Assembly: GCA_016713985.1 (NCBI GenBank)
Contig: JADJOD010000024.1
Coordinates: 19,812-83,811, forward strand
Direction: 5' to 3'
From: Lewinellaceae bacterium
GTDB taxonomy: Bacteria; Bacteroidota; Bacteroidia; Chitinophagales; Saprospiraceae
DNA length: 64,000 nucleotides
Both the position numbers and the translations under genes were made by a program. Numbering within the stretch: position 1 is the stretch's first letter; each line of letters begins with the position of its first letter. This document shows positions 43,339-51,796 of the stretch, piece by piece. The notes beneath the pieces were generated by a model, which ran no database searches, was not told the DNA's origin, and saw only the letters and a list, made by a program, of their open reading frames with translations.

Positions 43339-44036
43339 TGATTTTTGAGTTTGTTTTCCTGATAAATGGTGTCGCGACCCAAGAAATAGAGCAAGAAGGA
43401 TTTCGACCATTGCGGTGTACCGTAGTACATCTTGTATATAAATGGGTACAATCCTTTTTTATGCAGTATCGTGTGTATGGCATCGGGAACAGGGATCAAA
43501 TTCCAGGGCTGATTTTTAAACCACGTGGGCACAAACCTGCCCCATTGCTCATTCAAAATACCTGTAACCGTTAATTTGCCTTTCCCTCCCTGGGTAATGA
43601 GCCAATGGTGCGCGTGTTCGCCGGCCTCTTTAAATCCCTTCTTTCTGAGCCACTTGCCTGTCGCCCCCCACGAAGTGCTTCCCATTTTGATAGCCTGTCT
43701 GGTTGCTATTTTCCCTGCGCCGACCACGAGGCTTTTTACGAGAAACACGTCTGATATGGCCATCAGAGAATTAAAAGTTCCCCAGCCATACTCCCCTCTG
43801 CGAAAATTCCGGATGGCCATTTTCCCGGACCCCCAAATGGGTATCAGTGATTCGCCCAATCCTACTTCTTTATCCCAGGAAGAGGGAGCAGGAGCACTAT
43901 TTGCGGGTACTACCGGCCCCGTCATGCTCGTAGATGAACGGAAGCATGATAGCGAGTAATCGCTAAACCCGCTCATTGTTGATTCATTGCCAATAACCGA
44001 GACGTATCCCGCAGGTGTTGCGCATTTGTCTGACAT
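43335..44036 (-). CDS. Putative T6SS nuclease-like effector with pre-toxin region
   Basis: The protein has 233 residues and no signal peptide. The N-terminal part (MSDKCATPAGYVSVIGNEST) leads into a pre-toxin-like stretch, VGLGESLIPIWGSGKMAIRN and YGWGTFNSLMAISDVFLVKS, of the type found before toxin tips in polymorphic toxins. The C-terminal domain has GEHAHHWLITQGGKGK, then FVPTWFKNQPWNLIPVPDAI and HTILHKKG. This His-rich pattern resembles RHS-type C-terminal toxins of the HNH-like class, but the exact fold is inferred. It is embedded between an M23 gene and tssG in AT-richer DNA with no immunity gene beside it. The start at 44036 avoids overlap with the M23 gene. Confidence 0.55.
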   Translation of the reverse strand: MSDKCATPAGYVSVIGNESTMSGFSDYSLSCFRSSTSMTGPVVPANSAPAPSSWDKEVGLGESLIPIWGSGKMAIRNFRRGEYGWGTFNSLMAISDVFLVKSLVVGAGKIATRQAIKMGSTSWGATGKWLRKKGFKEAGEHAHHWLITQGGKGKLTVTGILNEQWGRFVPTWFKNQPWNLIPVPDAIHTILHKKGLYPFIYKMYYGTPQWSKSFLLYFLGRDTIYQENKLKNQ

Positions 44037-44055
44037 AATGACCGATTCTATAATT

Positions 44056-44484
44056 TCATAAACATTGCCCAAAAAGATCCTGTGCGTCAACCGGCAACCC
44101 ATACCGATATAACTCTACGTGGATATGGTTGGTAATAAAGGGGTATCGCAAGGTGATATCCTGCGCATAACCGATTACCTCACCGGCGGCAAATTCATGC
44201 TGGCAGATAGCCGGTTTGATATAAAAAATTTTCACTGTGTATTCCGACCACTCGTTTTTGCCCCTTATTTCAAGAAGATTATAGTCGAGGGTATCATTGT
44301 ATACATACCCCTTCCGTGTAATTTCGCATGGGAAGGGGGCGTATATTTCGTAACCTGATTTGGCAATGATATCCAATCCTTTGTGCTGCCGCTTGCCGCC
44401 GTCTCTGGAAGCAAGATACTGACCGGATCCCCAGAGGTCTTTTCGCCTGGACTGTTGATTTCTGACAAATGGATGTGCATTCAT
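44056..44484 (-). CDS. Signal-less M23 peptidase-like protein, putative T6SS effector
   Basis: The protein has 142 residues and is a single LytM/M23 domain. The zinc ligands HxxxD (KRQHKGLDIIAKSG) and HxH (ITNHIHVELYRYG) are both present, with the intermediate strand GYEIYAPFPCEITRKGYVY. M23 enzymes cut peptide cross-links in peptidoglycan. The absence of a signal peptide means it cannot reach the cell's own periplasm by Sec. Together with its place between tssF and a toxin gene, this suggests delivery into prey by the T6SS. No immunity gene is adjacent. Composition is more AT-rich than the neighbours, like the toxin gene 20 bases downstream. Confidence 0.68.
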   Translation of the reverse strand: MNAHPFVRNQQSRRKDLWGSGQYLASRDGGKRQHKGLDIIAKSGYEIYAPFPCEITRKGYVYNDTLDYNLLEIRGKNEWSEYTVKIFYIKPAICQHEFAAGEVIGYAQDITLRYPFITNHIHVELYRYGLPVDAQDLFGQCL

Positions 44485-44524
44485 GATAGCAAGTGTTAGT
44501 TATAATAGTTTTAAAATCAATCTG

Positions 44525-46072
44525 TTAAAGACTCGTCGGTTCACATCCGCCCTCCACTTCCGTCACCAGCACTGCGTGGTCGTTTTCCAGGATATTGGAT
44601 TTTTCCATGGGTAACAGGTCGCCGGGCATGGCGACGCTGTTGGCAAACTGCCCCTGCGTCAGCCAGAAGCGGATGAAAACCATATCCTGCGGGTCCAACA
44701 CTTTGAGGTGCAGGTAATAGCCGGGGTCTGCCGCCGGAATTTGCCGGACGGCCGATTCCAGTAATTTGCTGCAATCTTTGAAGTCGGCGAAAGCTTTGTC
44801 TGCTGCGTATTGTGGCAGCAGGGCGAGGGTAGAAGCATTCGTTTCGATGAGTTGCGTCAGTTCGGCGACACGGGCGTAGAGGTCGCGGAGGTCGTCGGCC
44901 TCCACGCGGCCGTGATGCAGGGCGTAACTGCCGCGCGGCGCATCTTTTATTCCGTTAAAACTAACCGGGCGGTATTCGCAGTTTTTGCTGAATATGCGCT
45001 GGATACCCAAAAAACGGGCTCCCATGTCTTGTAATGCGGCGCGACCGTTACCGGGGTTGCAAAGGGCAATGATCTCTGTGAGGTCGGCGCCGGCAGGAAT
45101 AAAATCGCGCGTTTTGTCCAGCCGCCGGTTGATGACCGGAAAACAATTGAGCCGGACCTCCGTTTGCGCTATTTCTTCGGGCCGGAACCCGGCCGGAAAC
45201 GACAGCCGTATCCAGTACACCGGTTGTTTTGCGATGTCTTCAAAAGCCGCTTCTCCGAAGGTATTTGTCAGTGTTTCAGGTGTTTGTGAAGTCGCCCACG
45301 ACGCGTCGGTTTCTATGGTCACAAACCGGTTGTCATACTGTTCCCTGACTTCGCGCTCGATAGCGTACAGGTGCAAAAACTCGGCATCCACCCGTTGTGA
45401 CCGGTGCCTGTCGGTTTTTTCGGAGTCGAATTGAAGACCCGGCTTTGCCGGCAAGTTCTTTTCATGGAGTTGCCAGTGCACAAAGGGCAGTAGTTGACGC
45501 AAGGCCTGTTTTCGTGCGGGGTTTTCCGTCTTCCAGTCAAAACAGAAGCGCATTTCAGTTTTTTCCGGGAGCAGTTCGCGGGGTTCGATACCGATCCAAA
45601 GCACGCCCGGATGAAGCGGACTGGCAACATGGCCGCTCAACTGGCGCCGGTATCCGAAATCATCCGTTTGCGAGAGCGTGCGGTCGTAAGCAAGGTATTT
45701 CACGCGGGCGGCGACCAAAGACAAAGGCAGTAAAGGCGAGAGAAAAATCTGGTGGGGCGCTTCCTGGCCGAGTCGTGGCACGTTGAATACATCCTCATCG
45801 GGGCGCAACAGGTAATTGTTCTGTTTGGGCACTGCGCTGGCAAGGCCGTGTGCGGGAAATGCGCGACACCGGGTGTCGGGGGTAAAATTGCGCCTGATCT
45901 TATTATAAATCGCGTCGTTACTTCCGGCCAGTTCTTTGTGCAGCGTGTATAATTCCCAGGCCATCCATTCCACCAGCAGTTTCATCTCCGGCTGGAGGGC
46001 CTCGGGCCGGCAGTGAAAACGCCCTGCGGCCTGATTGATCATACGGGTGCGAATGGTTTCGAACGTTTGCAT
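44525..46072 (-). CDS. tssF: T6SS baseplate protein TssF-like, possibly short at the C-terminus
   Basis: The protein has 515 residues, starting MQTFETIRTRMINQAAGRFH with the conserved EMKLLVEWMAWELYTLHKEL helix. Middle parts include VYWIRLSFPAGFRPEEIAQT and RVEADDLRDLYARVAELTQL. TssF proteins usually have about 580-620 residues and end with a domain following a GG-rich strand. Here the chain stops soon after ENDHAVLVTEVEGGCEPTSL, 41 bases before the M23 effector gene. The last domain may therefore be missing or a frame break may be hidden here. TssF forms the baseplate wedge with TssG. Confidence 0.7.
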   Translation of the reverse strand: MQTFETIRTRMINQAAGRFHCRPEALQPEMKLLVEWMAWELYTLHKELAGSNDAIYNKIRRNFTPDTRCRAFPAHGLASAVPKQNNYLLRPDEDVFNVPRLGQEAPHQIFLSPLLPLSLVAARVKYLAYDRTLSQTDDFGYRRQLSGHVASPLHPGVLWIGIEPRELLPEKTEMRFCFDWKTENPARKQALRQLLPFVHWQLHEKNLPAKPGLQFDSEKTDRHRSQRVDAEFLHLYAIEREVREQYDNRFVTIETDASWATSQTPETLTNTFGEAAFEDIAKQPVYWIRLSFPAGFRPEEIAQTEVRLNCFPVINRRLDKTRDFIPAGADLTEIIALCNPGNGRAALQDMGARFLGIQRIFSKNCEYRPVSFNGIKDAPRGSYALHHGRVEADDLRDLYARVAELTQLIETNASTLALLPQYAADKAFADFKDCSKLLESAVRQIPAADPGYYLHLKVLDPQDMVFIRFWLTQGQFANSVAMPGDLLPMEKSNILENDHAVLVTEVEGGCEPTSL

Positions 46073-46104
46073 GGAATGTGCTGATTTTATTGATTGTCAA
46101 TTAT

Positions 46105-47608
46105 TTATGGATTCAGGTCGATCATATCTGCCTGCCCGGTCAGGTGCCGGCCGCCGTTGATCGTCATGGTGCGTCTGGCGATCAGTTCTATTTCTTCGGC
46201 CTCGATCACCAGTTTGCCGCTTCGGTCGTCGATCCGGAAGGATGTTTTTTCGGTGGCGAATCCTTTTTTCTTGTTCGCGGGTCGTACCATTGCCCGGCAT
46301 CGGCTTTGCCGTGGTAAAAAGCGCCCATGACAAAGGCGTTCTTCTCGACGTTAAAATCTTCCGACTGAACGACCACGAGATCTCCCGCTTCCGGAATGAA
46401 GTACATACCGGAATGGCCCGTGTAAGGCACCAGGACGCGCAACCAGGGCGAAACCGCATTTTCTTCATCTCCAATGAATTGAACTTTTACACGCCCCAGT
46501 TTTTCGGGGTCGGCGTTTTCTTTTACCGTAGCCATCAGCGGGCCGCATACGGGGTTTCGGGTAGCCTGCATTCGCAGCGGGAACGGGTAACCGGCGGGCA
46601 CTGCCGTAAATGTGTTGTGGTACGATTGGTCGCTGCCGACGCTGTGGTGAATTTCTATGATGATGTAGGCGCCTTTCGCGATCATCTCCTTCGTATTGGT
46701 GATCTTGAATTTATCGCCGATTTTCAGGGCCGGATATTGCGATACGCCGCGCAGCTCGAACCAGGTCGTACGCTTGTTTGGAAAGCAGGCGTTTGGCCCG
46801 TTTGGGCAATTTCGGCGCCATCCGACACGATGTTAGGGTTAAAAATGTTGGAAGCGGGATAAACGGATGATTTTGAAATGGCGATGTCGACGATGGAATG
46901 GGAGTTGTTGCATTCGTTCAGGCAGTTATATCGCAACAGGTCATTTTTTCCCAGGTTGTATCCGCTGATCCTGAAGTTGAGCGGCGCGAGATTAGCCGAC
47001 AATTCAACACTTTTGATATCTTTTCCCCATTTGAGCGAGGTCGTGTCTTTGTCATACGCGTCCAAATCCCCGAAATACATTTTTTCACCGTCGTACATAA
47101 ATACTTTGCCGTACTGATCGGCTAAGCGGCACATAAACCGGTAGTCCGTTTCCTGCGTTTGTACGGCAAATTCCACTTTTTCACCCGCGCCTTTTTTTTG
47201 AAAAGAAGGCAGTTTAGCGCCGTAAGCGCCCGTTATTTTTTCGATCACAGTATTCAGAGACGTATCGCTAAAAGCCCTGAACCGGGGGCCACAATCGAGA
47301 AATACCGTCGGACTGTAACCGGTGACGCGCAAGGCGCGGCTTTCGGAAGTCCAGATGGGCACAGCCTGGTCGACAAAACCGCTGAACAGGCAGGCATTTT
47401 CTGCGTTTTCACGCAGTTGCACCCGAATGGACGCCTTTTCACCCAGCATGGCCGCCAGTTTTTCGGGCGTCAGGGCAAATCCCTCCGGGATCAGGGCGTA
47501 CAACTCGAAGTTGTGGTGGTCATTGTACGATTGGTTCAGGGTCAAACCGCTGACAACCAATTGTTCATCCCAGCCTTTTATGGAAATTTTAGTGATTACC
47601 TGCGACAT
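46105..47608 (-). CDS. vgrG: VgrG spike protein (two frame breaks)
   Basis: From ATG 47608 (MSQVITKISIKGWDEQLVVS) the gp27-like part runs to about residue 290 with TQETDYRFMCRLADQYGKVF and MYFGDLDAYDKDTTSLKWG. It continues in another frame with ELRGVSQYPALKIGDKFKIT and the gp5/OB part (GRVKVQFIGDEENAVSPWLR, then PEAGDLVVVQSEDFNVEKNA). A third frame gives the end (GFATEKTSFRIDDRSGKLVI to MIDLNP). Breaks lie near 46762-46768 and at the T6 run 46264-46269 (plus strand). Two added bases give an even 501 residues. No toxin extension follows the spike. Confidence 0.78.
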
Positions 47609-47695
47609 GTTATGTAATTTTGAATACCTTGAGATGATGGAGCCCCCGGGGAGTGAGGCTGCCTTCAGAAGCGACAGCCTCACTGTACGGGCGTA

Positions 47696-48104
47696 TTAAT
47701 GGCGATTACTGATAATCTTTCGGTCGAAGGTGACGCCGTCTATTTGCACGCGGTATGGTGACAGGGTGAGCGACTCCTCGATGACGCCCGGCGTTTTTAA
47801 ATCCTGGTTGTAACTCACTAAGTACGCGTCTTCGATTTTGATCGAGCGCTTGAGCTGGTTGTTGTTGTAAAAGCAGATGTCCAGGTTTTCTTTGAGTGTC
47901 GGGTCCAATTGCCAGTTGATGTAAAAATCCGCTTCCGGTTCGCTGTCGCGGCGAATGACGATGGTGAACGTTGTGAGTACCGGGCGGCCGATGGGCTGGC
48001 CCGTGAGGTCGTCGATGCGCTGATCGAAGTCGATGTGGTAATTTAAGACCTGATCCTGCGGTTTCTGGACTGGTTCGAGAAAAAAATTCTTCTGTGATGA
48101 GCAT
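47696..48104 (-). CDS. tssD: T6SS tube protein TssD (Hcp) (frame break)
   Basis: From ATG 48104 the chain begins MLITEEFF and breaks at a seven-base T run (plus A7 48080-48086). With six T residues it continues LEPVQKPQDQVLNYHIDFDQ, RIDDLTGQPIGRPVLTTFTI, and ends LTLSPYRVQIDGVTFDRKII, giving about 135 residues, the normal Hcp length. The RIDDLTGQPIGRP segment matches the TssD pattern of Bacteroidota (Q/D, TGRPSGRP). TssD hexamers stack into the inner tube and may carry small effectors. The gene is 74 bases after tssC. Confidence 0.75.
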
Positions 48105-48178
48105 GGTATTTATTTCCAGTGCAAAAAACAGGTGGCTTTGCAAAGCGGTTCCGCGCCCTTCAGTGGTTTTTGAAGCAA

Positions 48179-49533
48179 TTACAATACGTTGATAGTGAAA
48201 TATTTAGAAAGAACTACGAAACCGGTTCTTCGCTTGACGTCGATACCGCCCCGTTTGCCGTGCAGGTTGATGTCAAACTCGTCGGCGACTTCATGGAAGT
48301 CCACCATGATCTCGATGTTTACGGTTTCTTCCTGTTCGTCGTAGCTGATGTTGATGATCTCGTATCCGTCGATCATTTCCTGTTTCATCCGCCGGTTCAT
48401 ATAAATTTCAATTTCCTGCTGAAAGCCTTTTTTTGCTTTTTACCCACTTTGAAGCTTATTGTTGCAGTATTGCACCAGGTCTTTCAGCAGGGCATTGGCG
48501 GTATCCACTTTCGGGAACTTCCGGAGATCGGAATTATTCGATTTATTGCCGTGGTGGCGCCCTGGATGTGGCCGTATGATTCGATCATGATGATACCGCG
48601 GTTGTCTAATTGCTTCGCGTCGATACGTTCGAGATCGTACGAAACCTTCACGCCGCTGATACCCAGGATAGCCGACGATTCGAGACCGGTGATATAGTAC
48701 CCCGGCGGCACGTCGAGCAATTTGCCGATGATGGCGCCCGACGAAGGCACAGCCATCTGGCGTTCCCGGCGTTTGAGCAGCCCCTGATCATCGGTGTAAA
48801 AATCCACGTCGAAAGCGCCCAGGGCGTACACCCAGGTACCGGGGATCACCATGTGGGCGTGGTGCGCCGGAATACCCGTGATCTTGATGCGGTCGGCAAA
48901 ATCCATGACGGCCTGTGCGCTGCTCATTTCCTTGATGTCCATAATCGCCAGCGCGCGGGTTTCCATGGCGACCATCGCCATTTTATCCATCGCACTTTTT
49001 GAGCCGATATCCCCGATGTAGGAAATGTAAAACGGGGAATTTTCCATCATAAACTTGTAATACTTCTGCCGGAGGTAGTGCCGGAACGCTTCAAAATGTT
49101 TCGGGTTGGCGGAGTCGGCAAACCACGCTTTGCTGACCGGCATTACCCATACGGGCGCTTCTCCGAGCGCGTTTTCATACAGAAGGTTGAGCGAACGGGC
49201 TGTTTTTTCAAAAGGTTTGGTCAGCTCGTACACGTCGCGCATGTTTTCTTCGTATTGCTGAAGCTCGGCCTGGTAGGTTTTATCCACCATTTGTTCCAGT
49301 TCTTCCACCGTTTCGGCCGATTGGAGCAGCAGCGACAGGAGTTCGAATTTGAGGTGGAGTTCTTCCGCGTCCAGCGGATCCTGCAGGCGTTCCGGCAGTT
49401 CGCGACGTGCATCTTCGTCGAAAGTGACCTTGATGTCCTGGAATACGTATTCGATCACTTCCAACTCTTCCTGGAGCGGCGCCGTGTCGAACAGTTGTTG
49501 CAACCCGATCGTTTTGACTGATTTATTTGCCAT
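48179..49533 (-). CDS. tssC: T6SS sheath large subunit TssC (frame break and in-frame stop)
   Basis: The chain begins MANKSVKTIGLQQLFDTAPL. Sheath motifs include VWVMPVSKAWFADSANPKHF, YYKFMMENSPFYISYIGDIG and GYYITGLESSAILGISGVKV. The frame breaks near 48521-48524; one extra G gives RIIPISGKFPKVDTANALLK. A TAA at 48440-48442 then follows NKLQSG, yet the same frame stays open for 84 more codons (AKKGFQQEIEIYMNRRMKQE to SKYFTINVL). Including them gives about 451 residues, the usual TssC length. The stop is therefore probably due to two compensating errors, although a shorter TssC plus a separate 73-residue protein is possible. Confidence 0.72.
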
Positions 49534-49544
49534 TGGAAATGAGT

Positions 49545-50035
49545 TTAATTGGTTGAAAATGAGTTGTGTAAAAATGCGAGGAACTGCGAATCCTGTTTTT
49601 TCATCTGCGCGCTCCAGGCATTCAAAAACCGGATAAAATGTTCGCGTTTTTCTCCGGCCAGGAAAGATTTGATCTCTTCGCGAAACCGGGGATTTTGTTT
49701 TAATTCGTTCATGAAGTCGTGCGAAACTCCATCCGCCGCTTTTGCTCGCGCAATACGCCGGAATTGTTCACGATGGCCGCCTCTTCAAAATCATCCAGCG
49801 AATTGATGTGGATTTTTTCGCGAACGGAAGCGCCGTCGAGGCGGCGAAGCGATACTTTAAAATTGACCCCCAGTTGTTGCAGGGCTTCATCGATGGTGGT
49901 CGCTTTGAGCGCCTGGGGTTTTGCCGGGGCATTCGGAACCTCGACGGCAATCAAAGCGCATTTTTCAGAAATTTCAACGCGGGCTTTTGCGTCTGCCGTA
50001 ACGACGTTTCCACCTTTTGCTCGTTTTTTTGCCAT
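49545..50035 (-). CDS. tssB: T6SS sheath small subunit TssB (frame break)
   Basis: The chain begins MAKKRAKGGNVVTADAKARV and contains LGVNFKVSLRRLDGASVREK, then INSLDDFEEAAIVNNSGVLR. The frame breaks at TTT (plus AAA 49724-49726). One more T gives RRMEFSHDFMNELKQNPRFR and a helical end to about residue 163, the normal TssB length. TssB pairs with TssC in the contractile sheath; its stop lies 11 bases before the tssC start. It is the first gene of the leftward T6SS operon. The 251-base divergent spacer upstream is AT-rich, and no clear TAnnTTTG element was found for it. Confidence 0.75.
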
Positions 50036-50286
50036 GACTTTTTGTTGGAATTGTTAGGCGTGATAAAAATTGTTTACGATTTGTTAACCGGAATTTCCTT
50101 TCTTACACGCCGTTCGGAAAAAAGTGACAAGGGGCGGACAGGTTTTTTTGAAAAAAATTTTTTTTCCTTTTTTTGTGAAAAAAAACGGCCGGCGCCTGTC
50201 ATATTTTTTCCATTCGCCTGTATAGTTATATTTTATGACCTTGAAAAAGGGATTCAAAAGTTTACCCGTCAACGTTTAAATATTAC

Positions 50287-51105
50287 ATGAACAGCGATCA
50301 GATTGCTCAAGACCTGAAAAAATATCAACTGTGGGAGAAAGAGCACCCCGAAGCGCTCCTGATAGCGCCCGCATTGCTGCCCTGGTGGAAAAATATAAAA
50401 GTGTTGTCCGGCGTTACCACAATCGGGGTAATTGCGGTCGTGGGATGGATGATTATCAAACAACCGGGCCAGGATACCGGCGCAATACCACCGGCACCTT
50501 CTGTTCCCGGAACCGAAACGGAAAACCCGGCTACACCACCCAAACCCGAAGAACATATTGCAAATCAGCCGCTTCAAATCGCCGCTTCGTTCCAGCAAGA
50601 GACGCCCAAAAGGCCAACGCTGGCGTTTTCCATCCTGAATTTTCAAACAGAACGGGGCGATAATAACTCAATACGTATCTCTTTTAATCCCTTTGAGGCC
50701 GGCTCATGGGATGATAATGGCCTTGACACGCTCAGGTTGCGCGGCAAATATGCCTACGCGTACATCAGAAATGGAGATGATGTTTATAATTTTATCCGGC
50801 GGTACAAACCGATGAACGAAAAATACCGGCTCCCGACTTTCGATGAATTGAAAGGTTTGTACCGGCATGACAGTATCCAGGTTGCCTACACCAAAGTCGG
50901 ATTGGAATGGTGCTCCGTCAACAATACCGAAAAAGTGGCGATTTATACCGTTGATCAAAATTCGGGTAAAATACGGTTATACGTTAATCAGCCGTGTACA
51001 CTCGAAGAAGCAAGGAACATTCTGAAAAGAAACTATTTCAGGAGAAATCAACCTATCAATCCAGCCTGGATAACACCGTCCTTCCGCCTTGTAAAAACCA
51101 GATAA
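50287..51105 (+). CDS. Single-pass membrane protein with FGE-like C-terminal domain
   Basis: The protein has 272 residues: an N-terminal cytosolic helix (QIAQDLKKYQLWEKEHPEAL), one membrane segment (VLSGVTTIGVIAVVGWMII, about 39-57), a proline/threonine linker and a C-terminal domain. That domain has the pattern of the formylglycine-generating-enzyme/SUMF1 end (KYRLPTFDELKGLYRH, then VGLEWCSVN and SFRLVKTR). The usual catalytic Cys pair of FGE enzymes is not seen, so it is probably structural. It lies divergent from the T6SS operon and 63 bases before a sigma factor gene. A regulatory or T6SS-associated role is possible but unproven. Confidence 0.6.
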   Translation: MNSDQIAQDLKKYQLWEKEHPEALLIAPALLPWWKNIKVLSGVTTIGVIAVVGWMIIKQPGQDTGAIPPAPSVPGTETENPATPPKPEEHIANQPLQIAASFQQETPKRPTLAFSILNFQTERGDNNSIRISFNPFEAGSWDDNGLDTLRLRGKYAYAYIRNGDDVYNFIRRYKPMNEKYRLPTFDELKGLYRHDSIQVAYTKVGLEWCSVNNTEKVAIYTVDQNSGKIRLYVNQPCTLEEARNILKRNYFRRNQPINPAWITPSFRLVKTR

Positions 51106-51168
51106 GCGCCTTCCCTTTAAAACCAACCTGCGTGCCATGAACGACAATCTTCACCTAATGCCCTGAAA

Positions 51169-51762
51169 GTGGACGATAAAGCACTGCTTTCCAAGATTTT
51201 ATCAACCAACGACGAACACCGGCAAGAGGCCGAGTTGTATATCCGTTCCCATTGGCAGGAGCGGGTGTATGCCATTGCAAAAAAAAGCGGCGGGGGAAAT
51301 GAACAGGAATTTTTGTTCGAACTGGTCCTGCAGGAGTTTTTGCAAAAGGCAAAGCAAAAAAGGGAAAGTATATTACCCGCAACCGGCCAGTTATCCGCCT
51401 ACTTCTATACGATTGCGTATTACCGGGCCAAGGATATGACCCCGGTAAAGCCGGGGCCGGTAAACGCACCCGAACCAATTGCGCATACCACGGAAATTAT
51501 TTTTGACGAGAACCTCATCGAACTGTTCCGGGAAGCCTTGCTCGAACTCAAATCGGCCCGACCGCTGTTCTACAGTTGTATTTACCTGGACACCTATGAT
51601 CCCGCTTGCAAAAGCTACCGGGACATCGCGGCCAAACTGAATATTCCGGAAAACACGGTGGCGCAAAATATCAAACGTGGAAAAGTTTACCTGCGCGAAA
51701 ACATCATTAAAAAGAACCCGGTCAAATACGGACCCCTGCTGGAATTTTTAGACGAGGATTAG
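51169..51762 (+). CDS. Sigma-70 family (ECF-like) sigma factor
   Basis: The protein has 197 residues from a GTG at 51169. A degenerate region 2 is seen (AELYIRSHWQERVYAIAKKS, then EQEFLFELVLQEFLQKAKQK) and a clear region 4 helix-turn-helix (SYRDIAAKLNIPENTVAQNI, KRGKVYLRENI). No ATG is available near the right length, so the GTG is the likely start. It follows the FGE-like membrane protein gene. Such membrane-protein/sigma pairs often form a regulatory unit in Bacteroidota, but here the partner lacks known anti-sigma motifs. Confidence 0.72.
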   Translation: MDDKALLSKILSTNDEHRQEAELYIRSHWQERVYAIAKKSGGGNEQEFLFELVLQEFLQKAKQKRESILPATGQLSAYFYTIAYYRAKDMTPVKPGPVNAPEPIAHTTEIIFDENLIELFREALLELKSARPLFYSCIYLDTYDPACKSYRDIAAKLNIPENTVAQNIKRGKVYLRENIIKKNPVKYGPLLEFLDED

Positions 51763-51796
51763 AACCCAATCGCGCTTCGTTGAATACCCCCGGCAC

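Noticed and set aside
39325..50035. Extracellular contractile injection system or phage tail instead of T6SS
   Set aside because: The membrane proteins of TssN/TssO type, an Hcp-like TssD and a TssK-like protein are T6SS components; no tail-fibre, tape-measure or lysis genes are seen.
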